From assembly GCA_002070115.1 (NCBI GenBank), contig MWCO01000013.1:45754-109753 (forward strand): a stretch of 64,000 nt of DNA. The letters run 5' to 3'. Both the position numbers and the translations under genes were made by a program. Below the pieces are notes generated by a model. The model was not told where the DNA came from. It saw only the letters and a list, made by a program, of their open reading frames with translations, and did not search any database. Shown piece after piece: positions 9,698 through 18,849 of the stretch. Position 1 is the first letter of the stretch. Each line of letters opens with the position of its first letter. Source of the stretch: Deltaproteobacteria bacterium ADurb.Bin207 (GTDB lineage: Bacteria; Myxococcota_A; Polyangia; Polyangiales; Polyangiaceae).

Positions 9698-11956
9698 ATG
9701 ATTCGGGATCGCACTGAGATCGCCAGGATCATACCCAGGATGCCCAGAGCGTCTGGTCTGTCCTTTCTCATTGCCCTGTCCGTGCTCGCATCGTCCTTGA
9801 CGGCCCAGGCCATCACGCGCTGCGAGGTATTGCGTCGCGCCCAGGCCTGGGTCGATGACCCCAATTCATGGTATTCCTGGGATGCCACGTATACGGATCC
9901 GACGACGGGTGTATGTTGTTATCGGCCCGATTGTTCGGGCATGGTTTCGGCGGCCTGGGGGCTTCCGCACCCCGGGCATACGACCTATAGTTTCGCTCCG
10001 GGGCCCTGGGACGACGGTGTCTCCTACGTGATAAGCGCCAGTCAGCTCAAACCGGGGGATGCATTGAATTATCCAGGCAATCCAAGCGCCGGTTCCGGCC
10101 ATATCATGCTTTACGTATCGGGTAATTTCAATAGTGGATATGTCGAGGTGATGGAGGAATATTCTTACGGACACACAGCTACACGACGCTGGAGAAATAT
10201 CGATACATCGATCTATTATCCAATCAGATATAAAAATATCGTCGATGGAGAACCCGAGGTTTGTAACGGGATTGACGATGATTGTGATGGCTTGATCGAT
10301 GAGGGCGGGGTGTGTGATCATGAATACTTGTTGAACGGGCAGGCGAGGGTGGCACCGGCCCGGACCACGGATATCGATGGGGATGGGCGAGCGGATGTAT
10401 GTGGACGTGGGGGTGCTGGGGTATGGTGCCACTTGTCCAACGGTACCTCCTGGGCGGTAAGGGGGCCGGTTCTTGGCTTGTCAGATGATAGCGGATGGGG
10501 CGATTCCTCCAATTGGGGAACCTTTCGATTCGGCGATATCGACGGTGATGGTCGAGCGGATTTATGTGCTCGTGCTGATAAGGGGATGAGTTGTTGGAAG
10601 TCCGATGGCGTGAGTCTGAGCAAGAAAGTGACGGGCCCCGAGCTTTCGGATGCGAAGGGATTCAGCAAAGTCGAATACTTCAGCACGATCCGCCTTCTGG
10701 ATATGGATGGCGACGGCATGGACGACGTATGTGTGCGAGCGGCGAAGGGGATCGTATGCTACAAGTCCACGGGCGATGGTTTTGGAGCGGTGTTGAACGG
10801 TCCTCCGTGGTCGGATACCGCGGGACTCAAGGAGCCGAAGTATTATGGTACGCTCCAAACCGGGGATGTGAATGGGGATGGGCGCATGGACGTATGCATG
10901 CGCATCAAAGAGGGAATGGAATGTTGGCTTTCGGATGGCAATGGATTCCCTACCAAGGTAAAAGGACCGGAATGGTCCGATGCCATGGGGTGGGGAGCGC
11001 GGCAGTATTGGAGCACGATCCGGTTGGTAGACGTGAATGGGGATGGCAAAGCAGACCTTTGTGCAAGGAACAAAAGTTCCTTGCGCTGTCATTTCTCCAC
11101 GGGAAAGGGATTTGAAAAAGCCGTGGAAGTCGCGGCTTTGTCGGATGAACAAGGCTGGAACAAGGAAGGAAACTATCTTACTTTGCGAACGGGAGATATC
11201 GACGGCGATGGGGCGCAGGACCTTTGCATTCGCTCCAACACGAAAATGCTATGCTATTTGTGGAATGGCTCCCAGTTTACACGGGTGGAAGGCCCCGCCT
11301 GGTCCAATGACCAAGGTTGGAATAACGCGGAGTATTACAATACCATCCAGATGGGGGATTTCGATGGCGATGGCAAAGCCGATATTTGTGGTCGTCACGC
11401 GGACGGATGGCGCTGCCACTCCTCCACGGGCAAAGGTTTTGGCAACGCGGTGTTGCTCGATGAATTCAAAGACAAAAGCGGGTGGAAACAGTCCAAGTAT
11501 TACGCAACCATTTTTCTGGGCGGCCCCATGTGCATTCCGTCCGACGAGATCTGCAACGGCAAGGATGACGATTGCGATGGGCTGATCGATGAGGACGGGG
11601 TTTGTGATGAGCCTGGCGTCCCCGAGGTGGATGGGGGAACGGGAGGTTCCGGAGGGGCTGTTGGTTCTGGAGGAGCCGGTGGTTCTGGTGGAGCCGGTGG
11701 TTCTGGTGGATCGAGTGATACCGATAGTGGGCAGGGGGAAGGGGGGGAGCAACGGGATGGGTCTGCCAATGGCCAAGATAGCGGGAAGAGTGGATTGGAA
11801 AGCTCTTGGGATGAGGACGCTGGTTCCGGATGTGCGTGTCGCGCCGCGCCTTCCAAGACGGCGAACGGGCAATTCTTGTGGTTCGCTCTCGTTGGGCTTC
11901 TTTTGGGGAAGCGAAAAATAGGCTCCTCCAAGCTGCGCATCCCGAAGGTCCCATGA
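9698..11956 (+). CDS. Secreted NlpC/P60-like + FG-GAP repeat protein with MYXO-CTERM tail
   Basis: 752 residues from ATG 9698 (ATG 9740 also possible; both give a Sec signal ending LTAQA). Domain 1 (about 40-185) resembles an NlpC/P60 or CHAP peptidase: DCSGMV with Cys79, PGDALNY, and GHIMLYV with His135. Next is a MopE-type motif (CNGIDDDCDGLIDE, ~187-208). Seven FG-GAP/VCBS-like repeats of about 64 residues follow, each with D-x-D/N-G-D-G calcium-loop core and a Cys pair. A second MopE motif, a Gly/Ser repeat linker and a C-terminal GCACR - helix - KRK sorting tail complete it. Likely an exported surface protein acting on peptidoglycan or adhesive; the peptidase role is inferred from motifs only. 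Confidence 0.85.
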   Translation: MIRDRTEIARIIPRMPRASGLSFLIALSVLASSLTAQAITRCEVLRRAQAWVDDPNSWYSWDATYTDPTTGVCCYRPDCSGMVSAAWGLPHPGHTTYSFAPGPWDDGVSYVISASQLKPGDALNYPGNPSAGSGHIMLYVSGNFNSGYVEVMEEYSYGHTATRRWRNIDTSIYYPIRYKNIVDGEPEVCNGIDDDCDGLIDEGGVCDHEYLLNGQARVAPARTTDIDGDGRADVCGRGGAGVWCHLSNGTSWAVRGPVLGLSDDSGWGDSSNWGTFRFGDIDGDGRADLCARADKGMSCWKSDGVSLSKKVTGPELSDAKGFSKVEYFSTIRLLDMDGDGMDDVCVRAAKGIVCYKSTGDGFGAVLNGPPWSDTAGLKEPKYYGTLQTGDVNGDGRMDVCMRIKEGMECWLSDGNGFPTKVKGPEWSDAMGWGARQYWSTIRLVDVNGDGKADLCARNKSSLRCHFSTGKGFEKAVEVAALSDEQGWNKEGNYLTLRTGDIDGDGAQDLCIRSNTKMLCYLWNGSQFTRVEGPAWSNDQGWNNAEYYNTIQMGDFDGDGKADICGRHADGWRCHSSTGKGFGNAVLLDEFKDKSGWKQSKYYATIFLGGPMCIPSDEICNGKDDDCDGLIDEDGVCDEPGVPEVDGGTGGSGGAVGSGGAGGSGGAGGSGGSSDTDSGQGEGGEQRDGSANGQDSGKSGLESSWDEDAGSGCACRAAPSKTANGQFLWFALVGLLLGKRKIGSSKLRIPKVP

Positions 11957-12344
11957 CGCAGCCCATCTGATCCTGGACCTGCTCAATTCCGCTGAATTCA
12001 TGCCCTATTCGTGTGTGGTACGCCAATGTGTCCAGCTTCGGAGCGAGGGATCAGGCTCTCCGGCTGAACAGCCTCTCATGGTCGTGATAGGCGGGGAGCG
12101 ATTGAGTCTGCTGAAGCTGGCCGCTCGGAAGGTGGCACCCAAGTCGGCCTGCCATGATTGCGGGCGTTGATGGTCCCCACGGATAGCGTTGGAGATCGAA
12201 ACACGAATATTGTATTGTAATTTCACATACTTGGCATCTAGGCGTTCCTTGTCGCATGGCCCATGGCCCGTGGTACGTGGGATGTGTCCGCGGGCTTATG
12301 ATTTGATGAGCGGCTTCGCTTGCGCGTTGTGGTATGCCGATGGC
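11957..12344. other. Intergenic region without a credible gene
   Basis: 388 bases between two same-strand genes. An AT-rich segment at 12205-12232 may hold the promoter of the M28 peptidase gene; nothing else recognised. A longer in-frame reading of the peptidase back to 12189 or 12306 has no supporting ribosome site. Confidence 0.35.
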
Positions 12345-13577
12345 ATGAACCGAAGCCAGGAAAAAGAGCTTATCGACCAAATCGTTCGCCATCTGGTGCA
12401 AGCGTGTCCGAGACGGTATCCCACGAGCGAATCGGAGGACAAGGCGCAACAGCTTGTGCGTATCTATCTCGAAGAGGCGGGCTTACGAACGGAATTTCAC
12501 TCCTTTTCGTTCAACGCAAGCGCGGCGGCCAATGTGGCGTTGCACTTTGGATTAGGCACCGTGGGCACGGTGCTTGGAGGTGTCGCACCGCGTTTGGCGT
12601 TTGCGCTTCATGCTGGTTCGGCCCTGTCCTATTATGCGGAGTCGATGCATCGGGGGTATCTGCTGCGGCGCCTTTTTCCGCATCGTCCATGCCGCAATGT
12701 CCTTGGCGTGCTTCCTTCCCACAAGGAGCCACGTTTGCGCGTGGTGTTCATGGCTCATACGGACGCGGCTTTTACTGGTCTCATCTTCGATTCACGGGTT
12801 GTTCAGGCCATCAGCCATCGGTTGCCCCCGGGATTGGGGTGGCTGCATCGACCGCTTTCGCTTGCGACACGCGCGCATGTTGCCCTTTCGGGGATCGATC
12901 TTCTGCGGTCGGTGGTCGGCCCGCTGGCTTTTCCTTTACGGCCGCTGGAATTCCTGTTGACCTTGCCATCGGCAGCGGTTTTCCTTGCCAGTTTGGAGGT
13001 GGCGCTGCGCAACGAAGTGGTTCCAGGCGCCAATGACAACCTTTCTGGCGTGGCAGCGCTGCCCGTTCTTGCCCGCCGGTTGGCCGAAGATCAGCCTGAA
13101 GATGTGGAATTCGTTTTCGTTTCCACCGCCGCGGAGGAAGCCATGATGGGTGGCGCCGATGCGTTGGCGCGGCACGTGGAATCATCGTGGGACAAGGCCA
13201 AAACCGTGCTTATCGTGCTCGACACCCTAAGCCTGGGAAGTCTTCGTTTCCTCGATCCCGAGGGGCAGATTGGGCCGTTGCCTGTGCCTTTTTGGCTTCG
13301 GGAAACGGTGGAGGCCGCGGCGGCAAGTGAGGCACGTTTTCACGATGTCCAGGCGTTTCGTCCGCCTGTGGGGGGCACCGATGCCGCTCCTTTTCTCGCT
13401 CGGGGCTGGGACGCGGTGGCTCTTACCTGCATCGATCCATCGCTCGGTTCCGCGCGTCATTATCACCAAATGACCGACGATCCGGACCATCTCGACCTCG
13501 ATCAGGTGCTTCATGCGGTGGACTTCGCCGAGGCCCTCGCGCGCAGAATCGTCCGCGATCGAAGCAGAGCCCAATGA
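12345..13577 (+). CDS. M28-family zinc metallopeptidase
   Basis: 410 residues from ATG 12345. M28 aminopeptidases use two zinc ions held by H-x-D, D, E and a late H. Here MAHTDA gives His138/Asp140, GANDNLSG gives Asp231 (bridging ligand), STAAEEAMMGG gives Glu264/Glu265 (general base and ligand), VLDTLSLG supplies an Asp, and HYHQMTDDPDHLD near the C-terminus supplies the last His. Residues ~60-120 and ~160-225 hold an inserted hydrophobic, partly membrane-like region, so the enzyme may be membrane associated although no classical signal peptide is seen. Substrate specificity cannot be read. The next gene starts 64 bases downstream. Confidence 0.9.
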   Translation: MNRSQEKELIDQIVRHLVQACPRRYPTSESEDKAQQLVRIYLEEAGLRTEFHSFSFNASAAANVALHFGLGTVGTVLGGVAPRLAFALHAGSALSYYAESMHRGYLLRRLFPHRPCRNVLGVLPSHKEPRLRVVFMAHTDAAFTGLIFDSRVVQAISHRLPPGLGWLHRPLSLATRAHVALSGIDLLRSVVGPLAFPLRPLEFLLTLPSAAVFLASLEVALRNEVVPGANDNLSGVAALPVLARRLAEDQPEDVEFVFVSTAAEEAMMGGADALARHVESSWDKAKTVLIVLDTLSLGSLRFLDPEGQIGPLPVPFWLRETVEAAAASEARFHDVQAFRPPVGGTDAAPFLARGWDAVALTCIDPSLGSARHYHQMTDDPDHLDLDQVLHAVDFAEALARRIVRDRSRAQ

Positions 13578-13641
13578 AAAAAGCCCGTTTTGTGAAGCGG
13601 AAGGGTGGTGCCTGGGGCTCGAGCCCACTACGTTGAGGTTC

Positions 13642-14616
13642 ATGGGAAGACTTGAAAACGGAGCATGGGTTGCGGATTGGTATGATACCAGCCGAACCGG
13701 TGGGCAATTCGTTCGTTCCACAACGACATTCCGTCATTGGATCACGCCGGATGGTTCTGCGGGGCCTTCGGGCGAAGGCGGTTTTCCCGCGGAGTTGGGA
13801 CGGTATCATCTCTATGTATCCCTGGCGTGCCCCTGGGCGCACCGCACCTTGATTTACCGCGTGCGCAAGAGACTCGAGGAACATATTTCCTTATCCGTCG
13901 TTCATCCCGACATGCTTGAAGATGGTTGGACGTTTGCTACCGATTTCCCCGGAACGACAGGGGATACGTTGTACAACCTGCCGTTTTTACGTGATATTTA
14001 TACGCGAGTATCCCCCACGATATCCGGCCGTGTGACGGTGCCCGTTCTTTGGGATAAAAAGCGGCATACCATCGTTTCCAACGAATCCTCCGAGATCATC
14101 CGCATGTTCAACTCCGCGTTTAATCATCTTACGGGGAATGAAGAAGATGATTGGCCTTTGGAATTGCGCGACGAGATCGATGCCATGAACGATCGTATCT
14201 ATCATGGATTGAACAATGGAGTCTATCGAGCGGGTTTTGCGACATCGCAACAAGCCTACGATGGCGCCGTGACCCAGGTATTTGCCACGCTTGACTGGCT
14301 GGAAGAACGCCTGAAGACGCATCGCTACTTGATGGGCGAGCGGATGACGGAAGCGGACTGGCGGCTATTTCCCACCCTTATGCGTTTCGATTCCGTATAT
14401 CACTTGCACTTCAAGTGCAATCGCAGGCGACTCATCGATTATCCCAACCTATGGGGTTATACGAGGGAGCTTTATCAGAAAGAGGGAATCGCCCGGACGG
14501 TTCATCTGGACCATATCGTACGTCATTATCATAGGAGCCATACCACCATCAACCCTTACCATATCATTCCTATCAATCCGATCATCGATTTCGAGGCGCC
14601 TCACGGCCGGGGATGA
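13642..14616 (+). CDS. yqjG: Glutathionyl-hydroquinone reductase (Xi-class glutathione transferase)
   Basis: 324 residues from ATG 13642 (GAGG just upstream). The catalytic motif SLACPWAHR (Cys63) and the downstream segments SVVHPDM, GRVTVPVLWDK, IVSNESSEIIRMFN, MNDRIYHGLNNGVYRAGFA and MGERMTEADWRLFPTLMRFD are those of the YqjG/ECM4 (Xi-class) family, which reduces glutathionyl-hydroquinones in the cytosol. The end (HIVRHYHRSHTTINP) also matches. Length is normal for the family. The symbol is used by homology to the E. coli protein. Confidence 0.93.
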   Translation: MGRLENGAWVADWYDTSRTGGQFVRSTTTFRHWITPDGSAGPSGEGGFPAELGRYHLYVSLACPWAHRTLIYRVRKRLEEHISLSVVHPDMLEDGWTFATDFPGTTGDTLYNLPFLRDIYTRVSPTISGRVTVPVLWDKKRHTIVSNESSEIIRMFNSAFNHLTGNEEDDWPLELRDEIDAMNDRIYHGLNNGVYRAGFATSQQAYDGAVTQVFATLDWLEERLKTHRYLMGERMTEADWRLFPTLMRFDSVYHLHFKCNRRRLIDYPNLWGYTRELYQKEGIARTVHLDHIVRHYHRSHTTINPYHIIPINPIIDFEAPHGRG

Positions 14617-14669
14617 GGCCGTCGACGTATGGCACGTAGCGAGAAAGGCTCCACGCTTGCCATTTCCTA

Positions 14670-14693
14670 GGTTGGTGCCAATATGTGCCAACC
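14670..14693. promoter_or_regulatory. Inverted repeat upstream of the serpin sigma-54 promoter, possible activator site
   Basis: GGTTGG (14670-14675) and CCAACC (14688-14693) are perfect inverted arms 12 bases apart, about 75-95 bases upstream of the -24 element at 14764, a usual distance for an enhancer of an NtrC-type activator. Inference only. Confidence 0.3.
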
Positions 14694-14763
14694 GCGACGA
14701 GGATTTCTGCGCCATTCGGTCAAGGAGCTGGGTATTTGGGGCTTTGATGGGGAAAAGCGGCTT

Positions 14764-14779
14764 TGGCACCAAGATTGCT
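14764..14779 (+). promoter_or_regulatory. Putative sigma-54 (-24/-12) promoter for the serpin gene
   Basis: TGGCACC-AAGA-TTGCT matches the -24 (TGGCAC) and -12 (TTGCW) boxes completely, with exact spacing. Start of transcription would be near 14791, giving a leader of about 24 bases before ATG 14815, which has AGGAGA upstream. Confidence 0.65.
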
Positions 14780-14814
14780 CCGAGGCTTTTTCGACCCGAT
14801 AGGAGAATCCAGTC

Positions 14815-16179
14815 ATGAACACTCGAGTCCCTTTTCTAGCTGCCACGTTGGCTTCGTTTCTGTTTGGTGCTTGCAGTTCCGAGGATACCTCGCCCGCCCA
14901 CAAAGACCCGTCTCCCATAGAAAACGAAAATAACCAACCGGGTAAAGTCGCCCGTTCGACCTTACCGAGGGAAAGCGAACCGCAGATAAGCGAGCAGGCC
15001 AAAATCGAACTTGTCGAAGGCCACAATGCTTTCGCTTTGCAGATGTACGATCTCATCCGCAAGGACGAAGGTGTTGGGGAGAATATGTTCTTTTCCCCCA
15101 CGAGCATGCTTCTCGCCCTGTCCATGGCGTATGCTGGAGCGCAAGGGGACACGGCCAACGAGATGAAAAACGCGCTGCACTTTGCCCTTCCCCCCGAACA
15201 ATTGGCCGCTGGCTTCAACTGGCTCGACCAGACTCTGGAAGGAAGAGAAGAAGCCGCCTATAAGGTAGCTGTTTCCGAAGCGGCAAAGTGGGACCTCGAG
15301 CCTCCGTCGCGCGACGATTTTCGGCTTCATATCGTCAATTCCATTTGGGGGGAGGCGAAAATGACCTTCGAACAGCCTTTCCTCGACACCTTGGCCCGGC
15401 ACTATGATGCGGGCGTATTCCTTTCCGATTTCCGCAACAACCCTGAAGTCGAGCGCGTTCGCATCAACGATTGGGTTGCGGAAGAGACGTGGGACAGGAT
15501 TCAGGATCTGCTGCCGCCAGGAACCATCGACACCATGACGCGCACCGTGCTCGTCAATGCCATTCACTTGAAGCTGCCGTGGGATGAGGAGTTCCGAGTC
15601 GTCGACGATATGTCTTTCCATCGACTCGATGGCTCTACGATGGCGGTTCCTACCATCGCCAATACGAAATATTGGCCTTATCTGGAAGAAGACGGCCTGC
15701 AAGCCGTACGAGTTCCTCTCAAAGGCGGCAATATCGATCTCGTCATCATAGCTCCGGCCCAAGGTCAACTCGATGCATTCGAGTCGCGGCTGACGACCGA
15801 CGGATTTGCCTCGATATTCGATAAGATGGAGACACGAGAGGTGGCTCTTCACTTGCCGAAAGTCAAGTTCACCACGCCATCCGTCTCGCTTACATCCAAG
15901 CTTCAGATCATGGGGATGAACGTTCATTTCACCTCGTCGGCCGACTTTTCAGGGATTACCAAGGATGAATCCCTGTTCATTTCAGACGTAGTACATAAAG
16001 CCATGCTCGGCATCGACGAACACGGCGTGGAGGCCGCGGCTGCCACAGCGGTGGTCATGGCGGGTTCAGGTGTTCCGGACCCGGTGGATTTCGATGTCGA
16101 TCGCCCATTTTTCGTAGGTATCGTGGATAAAACCAATACCGTTCTGTTCGCGGGACATATCGTCGATCCTACCAAGTAA
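14815..16179 (+). CDS. Serpin-family lipoprotein (serine/cysteine protease inhibitor)
   Basis: 454 residues. N-terminal lipoprotein signal (FLFGAC, Cys20) then a ~45-residue Ser/Pro/Glu linker and a full serpin fold: NMFFSPTSMLLALSMAYAGA, VLVNAIHLKLPWDEEF, VVHKAMLGIDEHGVEAAAAT, and the end DRPFFVGIVDKTNTVLFAGHIVDP. The reactive-centre hinge (Glu402-His403-Gly404-Val405-Glu406, then four Ala and Thr) keeps the small residues of inhibitory serpins. Counting from the hinge puts P1 near Ser418 (AGSG), so elastase/subtilisin-like targets are possible. Inhibitory serpins trap the protease by loop insertion; this one would act at the cell surface or periplasm. It lies behind a sigma-54 promoter. Confidence 0.93.
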   Translation: MNTRVPFLAATLASFLFGACSSEDTSPAHKDPSPIENENNQPGKVARSTLPRESEPQISEQAKIELVEGHNAFALQMYDLIRKDEGVGENMFFSPTSMLLALSMAYAGAQGDTANEMKNALHFALPPEQLAAGFNWLDQTLEGREEAAYKVAVSEAAKWDLEPPSRDDFRLHIVNSIWGEAKMTFEQPFLDTLARHYDAGVFLSDFRNNPEVERVRINDWVAEETWDRIQDLLPPGTIDTMTRTVLVNAIHLKLPWDEEFRVVDDMSFHRLDGSTMAVPTIANTKYWPYLEEDGLQAVRVPLKGGNIDLVIIAPAQGQLDAFESRLTTDGFASIFDKMETREVALHLPKVKFTTPSVSLTSKLQIMGMNVHFTSSADFSGITKDESLFISDVVHKAMLGIDEHGVEAAAATAVVMAGSGVPDPVDFDVDRPFFVGIVDKTNTVLFAGHIVDPTK

Positions 16180-16224
16180 TCACCGTTCTCGGGGAGCTTC
16201 ACGTTCCCGCGGTAGTCGAGGCGG

Positions 16225-16311
16225 GGCGCTGAGCCATCCCCTCATTTTTCCCAGCGCCAAAAAAAATTCTCAGCTCGTATCCCTTTCCAATTCAGGAAAA
16301 AATGAGGGGAT
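16225..16311. repeat. Nested inverted repeats downstream of serpin gene, part of a dispersed repeat family
   Basis: GGCGCTG (16225-16231) pairs with CAGCGCC (16252-16258). Inside it, ATCCCCTCATTTTTCC (16236-16251) can alternatively pair with GGAAAAAATGAGGGGAT (16295-16311), so two mutually exclusive hairpins can form. The inner core (ATGAGGGGATGGCTC on the minus strand) recurs at 54060, 54255 and, degenerate, at 61575 and 63008. It may also terminate the serpin transcript. The remaining ~280 bases to the next gene show nothing else. Confidence 0.6.
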
Positions 16312-16589
16312 CTGTTAGCCCTCCAGAGGATAGGAAAACCAGGGTGCGAAGCGCTCAAGCTGAGCCTGGTGGCGTATCGGAGTCTTTGGTGGCTTAGCGA
16401 TTTCCACGGTTGCGGGTTGATTGGCTGGCGTCCGTAGCCCTCTTATGCTCCTCGACCCTCGATGCACCCTTGGAAAACGCGGTTATCGCGCGCGAGTTTC
16501 CGTCATTCCGACCGCCCTGGCCATCGGATTCTCAAAGATGTGCCGGTTCTGATTGCATCTCGGCGCTCAACCTGTGACAATTCAGCATC

Positions 16590-17468
16590 TTGGACCGGAT
16601 CGATTTGCTTGCCAGCATACCTATGTTCGAAGGGCTCGAAAACGAGGACCTGGAGGTGTTGGCGCGCGAGCTTCGGGTCCACCCGCTCGTGCCTGGCGAC
16701 ATGGTATTTCACGCGGGCGACGAGGGAAACTCGATGTTCATCGTTGCCGCGGGAGTGGTGGATATTTTTCTTCCCGGCTTGGATCCTTCTTCGAACCTGG
16801 TTGTGGCAACGCTGGAAGCGGGCACGTATTTCGGAGAGTTTGCTTTATTCGATAATCAGCCTCGAAGCGCGAGCGCGCAGGTCACCTCCGACACCGTGTT
16901 GCTGGAGCTTGGCCGCGACGCGCTCATGAGATATTGGGAGGATCGTCCTAACGCAGCGTTGGGAATTCTGCGCACCATGTCCGAGCGGTTACGAGAAACC
17001 AATGCGATGCTTGGTGCGCGGGCGACGCGTAACGTCGTCGAAGAATACGAGCAAGGCATGCGTTGGTCGGATCGAGTGGCCGATCAGGTAGCGCGGCTCA
17101 ATGGCTCGTGGTCATTCATTTTTGTATTGTCGGCGGTGATGGTCATCTGGGCGCTGCTCAACGTGCATCACTTGCTTTTCGGACACCCTCCGGACCCTTA
17201 TCCTTACATCTTTTTCAACTTGGTGCTGGCGGTTCTCATCGCCTTGCAGTGGCCTCTCATCGTCATGAGTCAGAACCGTCGCGCCGAAAAGGAAAGGCGC
17301 GCGGCGGAACTCGACTTCCAAGTGAACTTGAAAAACGAAACCCATTGCGAGGAGTTGTTGGGAGAACTCCGTGCTTTTCGCGCCGAATGGGAAGGGCGAG
17401 AGGAGCAACTTGCTGGCTTGCTGGCGCGACGACACCTTGGCGATTCTTACGAGGCGCGTGACCGATAG
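16590..17468 (+). CDS. Cyclic-nucleotide-binding domain fused to DUF1003 membrane domain
   Basis: 292 residues from TTG 16590 (MDRIDLLASIPMFEGL is the usual start of such domains; no better ATG). Residues ~5-125 form a cNMP-binding beta-roll: GDMVFHAGDEGNSMFIVAAGVVDI, and the phosphate-binding cassette FGEFALFDNQPRSASAQ with the conserved Glu and Arg. A linker helix leads to a DUF1003 region (WSDRVADQVARLNGSWSFI) with two membrane helices (about 172-195 and 212-236), and an Arg/Glu-rich coiled-coil tail. It would sit in the inner membrane and respond to a cyclic nucleotide; output unknown. Confidence 0.88.
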   Translation: MDRIDLLASIPMFEGLENEDLEVLARELRVHPLVPGDMVFHAGDEGNSMFIVAAGVVDIFLPGLDPSSNLVVATLEAGTYFGEFALFDNQPRSASAQVTSDTVLLELGRDALMRYWEDRPNAALGILRTMSERLRETNAMLGARATRNVVEEYEQGMRWSDRVADQVARLNGSWSFIFVLSAVMVIWALLNVHHLLFGHPPDPYPYIFFNLVLAVLIALQWPLIVMSQNRRAEKERRAAELDFQVNLKNETHCEELLGELRAFRAEWEGREEQLAGLLARRHLGDSYEARDR

Positions 17469-17505
17469 AGCACCCCCATCGCCCCCCCAGCGTCTGAGGC
17501 TCCCG

Positions 17506-18741
17506 ATGCCCTCTTCCTTTCGCCATCCACAAAGATTTCTGAAATTATTCGCGTACTTGACTCTTGTCGGAGCCACCGCCTGCAGCGGATATGAACCGCC
17601 CTGTTCCACCGAACCATCCACATGGATCGTGGATGAATCGTTGGAGGAGCAAGCTCCCTTTTTTCCTTCCCTCGAGCCGAGCGATCGCGGGACCCTCGTG
17701 GCATCCTGGCTCATGACTCCTTTGGCCCAGACATCGCACGCGGGGGCATTGCGCGACAGCGTGGTGGGGGTAGCCATCCTATCCCAGGAAGGCCGCTTGC
17801 TGGAGCGATACGCATTTCCGCTTTTCGAGGGGTGGGAAGACGACGATCTGCCGCACGACAATTTCGGTTTCTGTTTTTCCCCTTACGGGCTCGTGCTTCG
17901 GTGGACGCGAATGTCAACGCTCAGTGCGGTCGGCGATCCCCCTCGTATTCGAACGAGCTTGTGGGTGCAGCGAATTTTCCGAAACGGTCGAAATGAACCG
18001 CCGTATTCACCGGCCAATATGAATTGTGAACAATGTGTCGTTCAGCTTTCCGGTGCTTGTCGTGATGGCTTTGCGTCGGTATTGTTCTCGGCCCTGCCCG
18101 AGCCGTCTCAGGGGAGCGCGGATGAGCCGGAAATACTTGTTTTTTCATGGGATTTGGCTGCGACCAGAAGTACCTCCGGACCGCTTGCCTGGCTCGACGC
18201 CACCCCCACGCAGGCGTCGGCGCCGTACTTGCTGGGGGACGAAAAGAGTCTGTGGTTGTTGACTCAAGGGCAGGGGTGGCCCATTGATGCCGAATTTCGA
18301 AAACGCGCGGGTCCGATTCCCTTGCCCCTGTCGAATCAGCGCTTCGTCCACTTTTCGCCATCGAAATCCGAAACCTGGATGACGTGGTCGGTGGCATCCG
18401 ACGGAAAAGACCAACAAGATGTTTTTTTTCGTCGATTCGACAAAAACGGCGTGCCGTCGACGCCGTTGGCACGGCTTGGCGAGGCTTCTTTCCTTGCCTC
18501 GGTGGCGCGGAGCCAAGGAGAATTGGGAGCCGTATTACGAAACGATGGCGACGACTATTTTGCGTGGGCGGACGATCGGGGCGTTCGCATGGGCGGCGAC
18601 GTGCCCCTGGGCCCCGCGGACCAGGTTCTTTCGGGGGGAATACGCCGAGAATGGCTTATGGCGCTGGGCGGTGGGCGATTCGTACGTCTCCAGTCGTTTC
18701 CCAATCGCTTGCAGCGGACGGAGATTTGGTGTGAGCGATGA
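17506..18741 (+). CDS. Lipoprotein of unknown function
   Basis: 411 residues from ATG 17506 with GAGG six bases upstream; this start gives a lipoprotein signal (FAYLTLVGATAC). The rest is a soluble, mostly beta-rich sequence with repeated W/F-containing strands (LWVQRIF, ILVFSWDL, TWMTWSVAS, DVFFRRFDKNG, DYFAWADDRGV), suggestive of a beta-propeller, and several Cys including C-x-x-C (NCEQC). Family not recognised. It starts 37 bases after the DUF1003 gene on the same strand, so they may be cotranscribed. Confidence 0.7.
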   Translation: MPSSFRHPQRFLKLFAYLTLVGATACSGYEPPCSTEPSTWIVDESLEEQAPFFPSLEPSDRGTLVASWLMTPLAQTSHAGALRDSVVGVAILSQEGRLLERYAFPLFEGWEDDDLPHDNFGFCFSPYGLVLRWTRMSTLSAVGDPPRIRTSLWVQRIFRNGRNEPPYSPANMNCEQCVVQLSGACRDGFASVLFSALPEPSQGSADEPEILVFSWDLAATRSTSGPLAWLDATPTQASAPYLLGDEKSLWLLTQGQGWPIDAEFRKRAGPIPLPLSNQRFVHFSPSKSETWMTWSVASDGKDQQDVFFRRFDKNGVPSTPLARLGEASFLASVARSQGELGAVLRNDGDDYFAWADDRGVRMGGDVPLGPADQVLSGGIRREWLMALGGGRFVRLQSFPNRLQRTEIWCER

Positions 18742-18849
18742 GGATGGGGAACGAGGGGAGGGAAAAGCTGCTGGCGAATATTCCTCGTTTTCGTGGCAAG
18801 ATAGGCTTGTATCGGCGCCGCGGCATGGCGTCTTGGAGGTGAAAAACGG

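Noticed and set aside
12189..12344. N-terminal extension of the M28 peptidase
   Set aside because: No ribosome site and no similarity of the extra residues to the family.
14631..14646. Additional -24/-12 promoter at TGGCACG 14631
   Set aside because: The -12 position reads GAGAA, lacking the required GC.
18468..18483. -24/-12-like sequence TGGCACG-GCTT-GGCGA
   Set aside because: No -12 GC and it lies inside a coding region.
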